14,331 bases of DNA from an uncultured Bacteroidales bacterium (GTDB lineage: Bacteria > Bacteroidota > Bacteroidia > Bacteroidales > WCHB1-69). Position 1 is the stretch's first letter; every line of letters begins with the position of its first letter. This document shows, one piece after another, positions 13,660 to 14,331 of this stretch. The position numbers and the translations under genes were made by a program. Location of the stretch: NCBI GenBank assembly GCA_900321845.1, contig ONXT01000173.1:1-14331 (forward strand). Reading direction: 5' to 3'. The notes beneath the pieces were generated by a model. The model was given only the letters and a program-made list of their open reading frames with translations. It did not search any database and had not been told where the DNA came from.

Positions 13660-13850
13660 CTACTTTTTATATTAAGGTTATTACTAAATTAATTCTTTTT
13701 CGCAGCCATTTCGGAACTTTTTTCTCCAAATCAAACAAGAACAACATATCTTAAAATCATTATACCTTCAATATAAACAATTGAAAGACAGTTACTTGCA
13801 TTGAAATTTCGACTTCCCGTCCCGAGACGATGGCTTACTTTTTCAAGTCG
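13660..13850 (-). promoter_or_regulatory. Long 5' leader of the rpmD-rplQ operon
   Basis: About 185 nt separate the predicted transcription start (near 13846) from the rpmD ATG, with no ORF worth calling. Near the 5' end, CGACUU (13850-13845) can pair with AAGUCG (13815-13810), enclosing CGUC-UCGG-GACG (13829-13818). If transcription starts at 13846 the outer stem loses a few pairs. A second A/U-rich hairpin pairs UUCAAU (13785-13780) with AUUGAA (13772-13767). The last 100 nt are A/T-rich with no clear fold. It is a candidate autoregulatory leader with weaker structure than the rplC leader. Confidence 0.4.
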
Positions 13851-13851
13851 G

Positions 13852-13884
13852 CAAATATACAACTTTTTTCTATTGTTCAACAAA
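13852..13884 (-). promoter_or_regulatory. Promoter of the rpmD-rplQ operon
   Basis: The minus strand has TTTG (13884 to 13881), a 21-nt spacer, then TATATTTG (13859 to 13852). This fits the Bacteroidota TTTG / TAnnTTTG pattern. The -33 region overlaps the inverted repeat TTGTT-C-AACAA (13873-13883). It is the best promoter in the window. Confidence 0.75.
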
Positions 13885-13918
13885 AACACAAAAAAAATCC
13901 TGTTTTTTGCGTTTTTTG

Positions 13919-13951
13919 ATGATTTTTGTCCTCATTTGAGGTCAAAATCAT
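13919..13951. other. Hairpin without U-run after the partial membrane-protein gene
   Basis: ATGATTTT (13919-13926) pairs with AAAATCAT (13944-13951). Inside are a G-C pair and CCTC / GAGG with loop ATTT. It lies 16 nt past the stop codon of the minus-strand gene. No U-run follows on either strand, so it is not a standard intrinsic terminator. It may protect the mRNA 3' end or act with the A/T-rich sequence beyond (a weak A6/T6 hairpin near 13890-13910). Confidence 0.5.
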
Positions 13952-13966
13952 TCCTAAAGGAGTCTT

Positions 13967-14331
13967 TTATTTCTGTTTTTCCGCAATTTCATTTGGCACA
14001 CGCGGCTCATTTTCAGCCTCCTCCGCACCGGCCTCATTTTCCTCTTCCACTTTTCTTCTTGCAAAACGAATCTCCAGCTCTCCTTTGTCATCCACTAAAA
14101 TGGCAAAAACCAACGCACCCCAGAGCATGATAGGGGCCAAAAGCCAGAGCATCGAAAGAAACCAATAGCTGCCCACAGTATAGATATGCCCCCTTTCGGG
14201 ATGGCTTTTCAGATAGCGCACCTTCAGCGGTTGGTAGGCCAACTCGGTCTGGGTGAAGACCGGGACCGAGTACTCCTTGGCTCCTACATAATAATATAAT
14301 GTCATATCGGCCTCATACTGCTTCAGTTCGT
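13967..14331 (-). CDS. Membrane protein, 5' part beyond the window
   Basis: The reading frame stays open to the right edge (ELKQYEAD precedes Met at 14305), so this is the C-terminal part of a longer protein. The visible 120 residues comprise a soluble segment with VKVRYLKSHPERG-like sequence, then one transmembrane segment (WFLSMLWLLAPIMLWGALVFAILV). A charged cytoplasmic tail with basic RFARRKVEEE and acidic EAGAEEAENE follows. The layout, with an extracytoplasmic segment holding a Y.P..P-type region before a last TM helix, recalls DUF3592-type proteins, but that is a weak resemblance. An internal start at 14305 cannot be excluded. No link to the ribosomal genes is evident. Confidence 0.7.
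   Translation of the reverse strand, partial: ELKQYEADMTLYYYVGAKEYSVPVFTQTELAYQPLKVRYLKSHPERGHIYTVGSYWFLSMLWLLAPIMLWGALVFAILVDDKGELEIRFARRKVEEENEAGAEEAENEPRVPNEIAEKQK

Noticed and set aside
13740..13785. TATAAT-like hexamer in the rpmD leader as a sigma-70 promoter
   Set aside because: Bacteroidota primary sigma factor uses TAnnTTTG, and no TTGACA-like partner is at the right spacing. A/T-rich leaders give such hexamers by chance.
13801..14130. 109-residue plus-strand reading frame at the right end
   Set aside because: It overlaps the promoter and leader of the rpmD operon and the minus-strand membrane protein, and its composition is A/T-driven with no family resemblance.

Overview
The window looks like a chromosomal segment of a member of the Bacteroidota, most likely Bacteroidales. 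Several independent signs agree. Promoter-like -7 boxes of the Bacteroidota form TAnnTTTG precede the transcription units. Most start codons follow A/T-rich stretches without a Shine-Dalgarno sequence. Lipoprotein signal peptides end in TSC. Ribosomal protein L36 is the zinc-less form, L17 carries an Ala/Pro/Glu tail, and prolyl-tRNA synthetase is the short archaeal/eukaryal-like type. The exact genus cannot be read from the sequence.

Layout from left to right. (1) 37-1512, minus strand: prolyl-tRNA synthetase (proS). (2) 1624-3789, plus strand: a divergent pair of lipoprotein genes. The first is a large modular low-complexity lipoprotein (acidic, then Tyr/Gly/His/Trp-rich, then KVPSTSTTTN repeats, then poly-Ser). 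The second is a small acidic-tailed lipoprotein. An intrinsic terminator separates them. (3) 3890-6583, minus strand: five genes of the S10 operon, transcribed rplC-rplD-rplW-rplB-rpsS, with their own promoter, a structured leader of about 125 nt and a terminator. (4) 6829-7245, minus strand: one unrecognised secreted protein between two terminators. (5) 7308-13659, minus strand: the end of the spc operon plus the alpha operon, transcribed rpmD-rplO-secY-map-infA-rpmJ-rpsM-rpsK-rpsD-rpoA-rplQ, with its own promoter, a leader of about 185 nt and a strong terminator. (6) 13967 to the right edge, minus strand: a partial membrane protein gene.

Functionally the window is translation and transcription housekeeping (ribosome, RNA polymerase alpha, initiation factor IF-1, N-terminal Met removal, Sec translocation, Pro-tRNA charging) plus envelope proteins. 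No defence system, CRISPR array, mobile element, tRNA or rRNA is visible.

The main oddity is gene order. In most bacteria S10-spc-alpha is one collinear run from rpsJ to rplQ. Here the L30-to-L17 block lies upstream of the L3-to-S19 block. rpsJ (S10) and the whole rplV-to-rpsE (L22 to S5) section are absent from the window, and each surviving block has its own promoter, leader and terminator. The candidate regulatory RNAs at 6584-6709, 9937-9976 and 13660-13850 are the items most worth follow-up.
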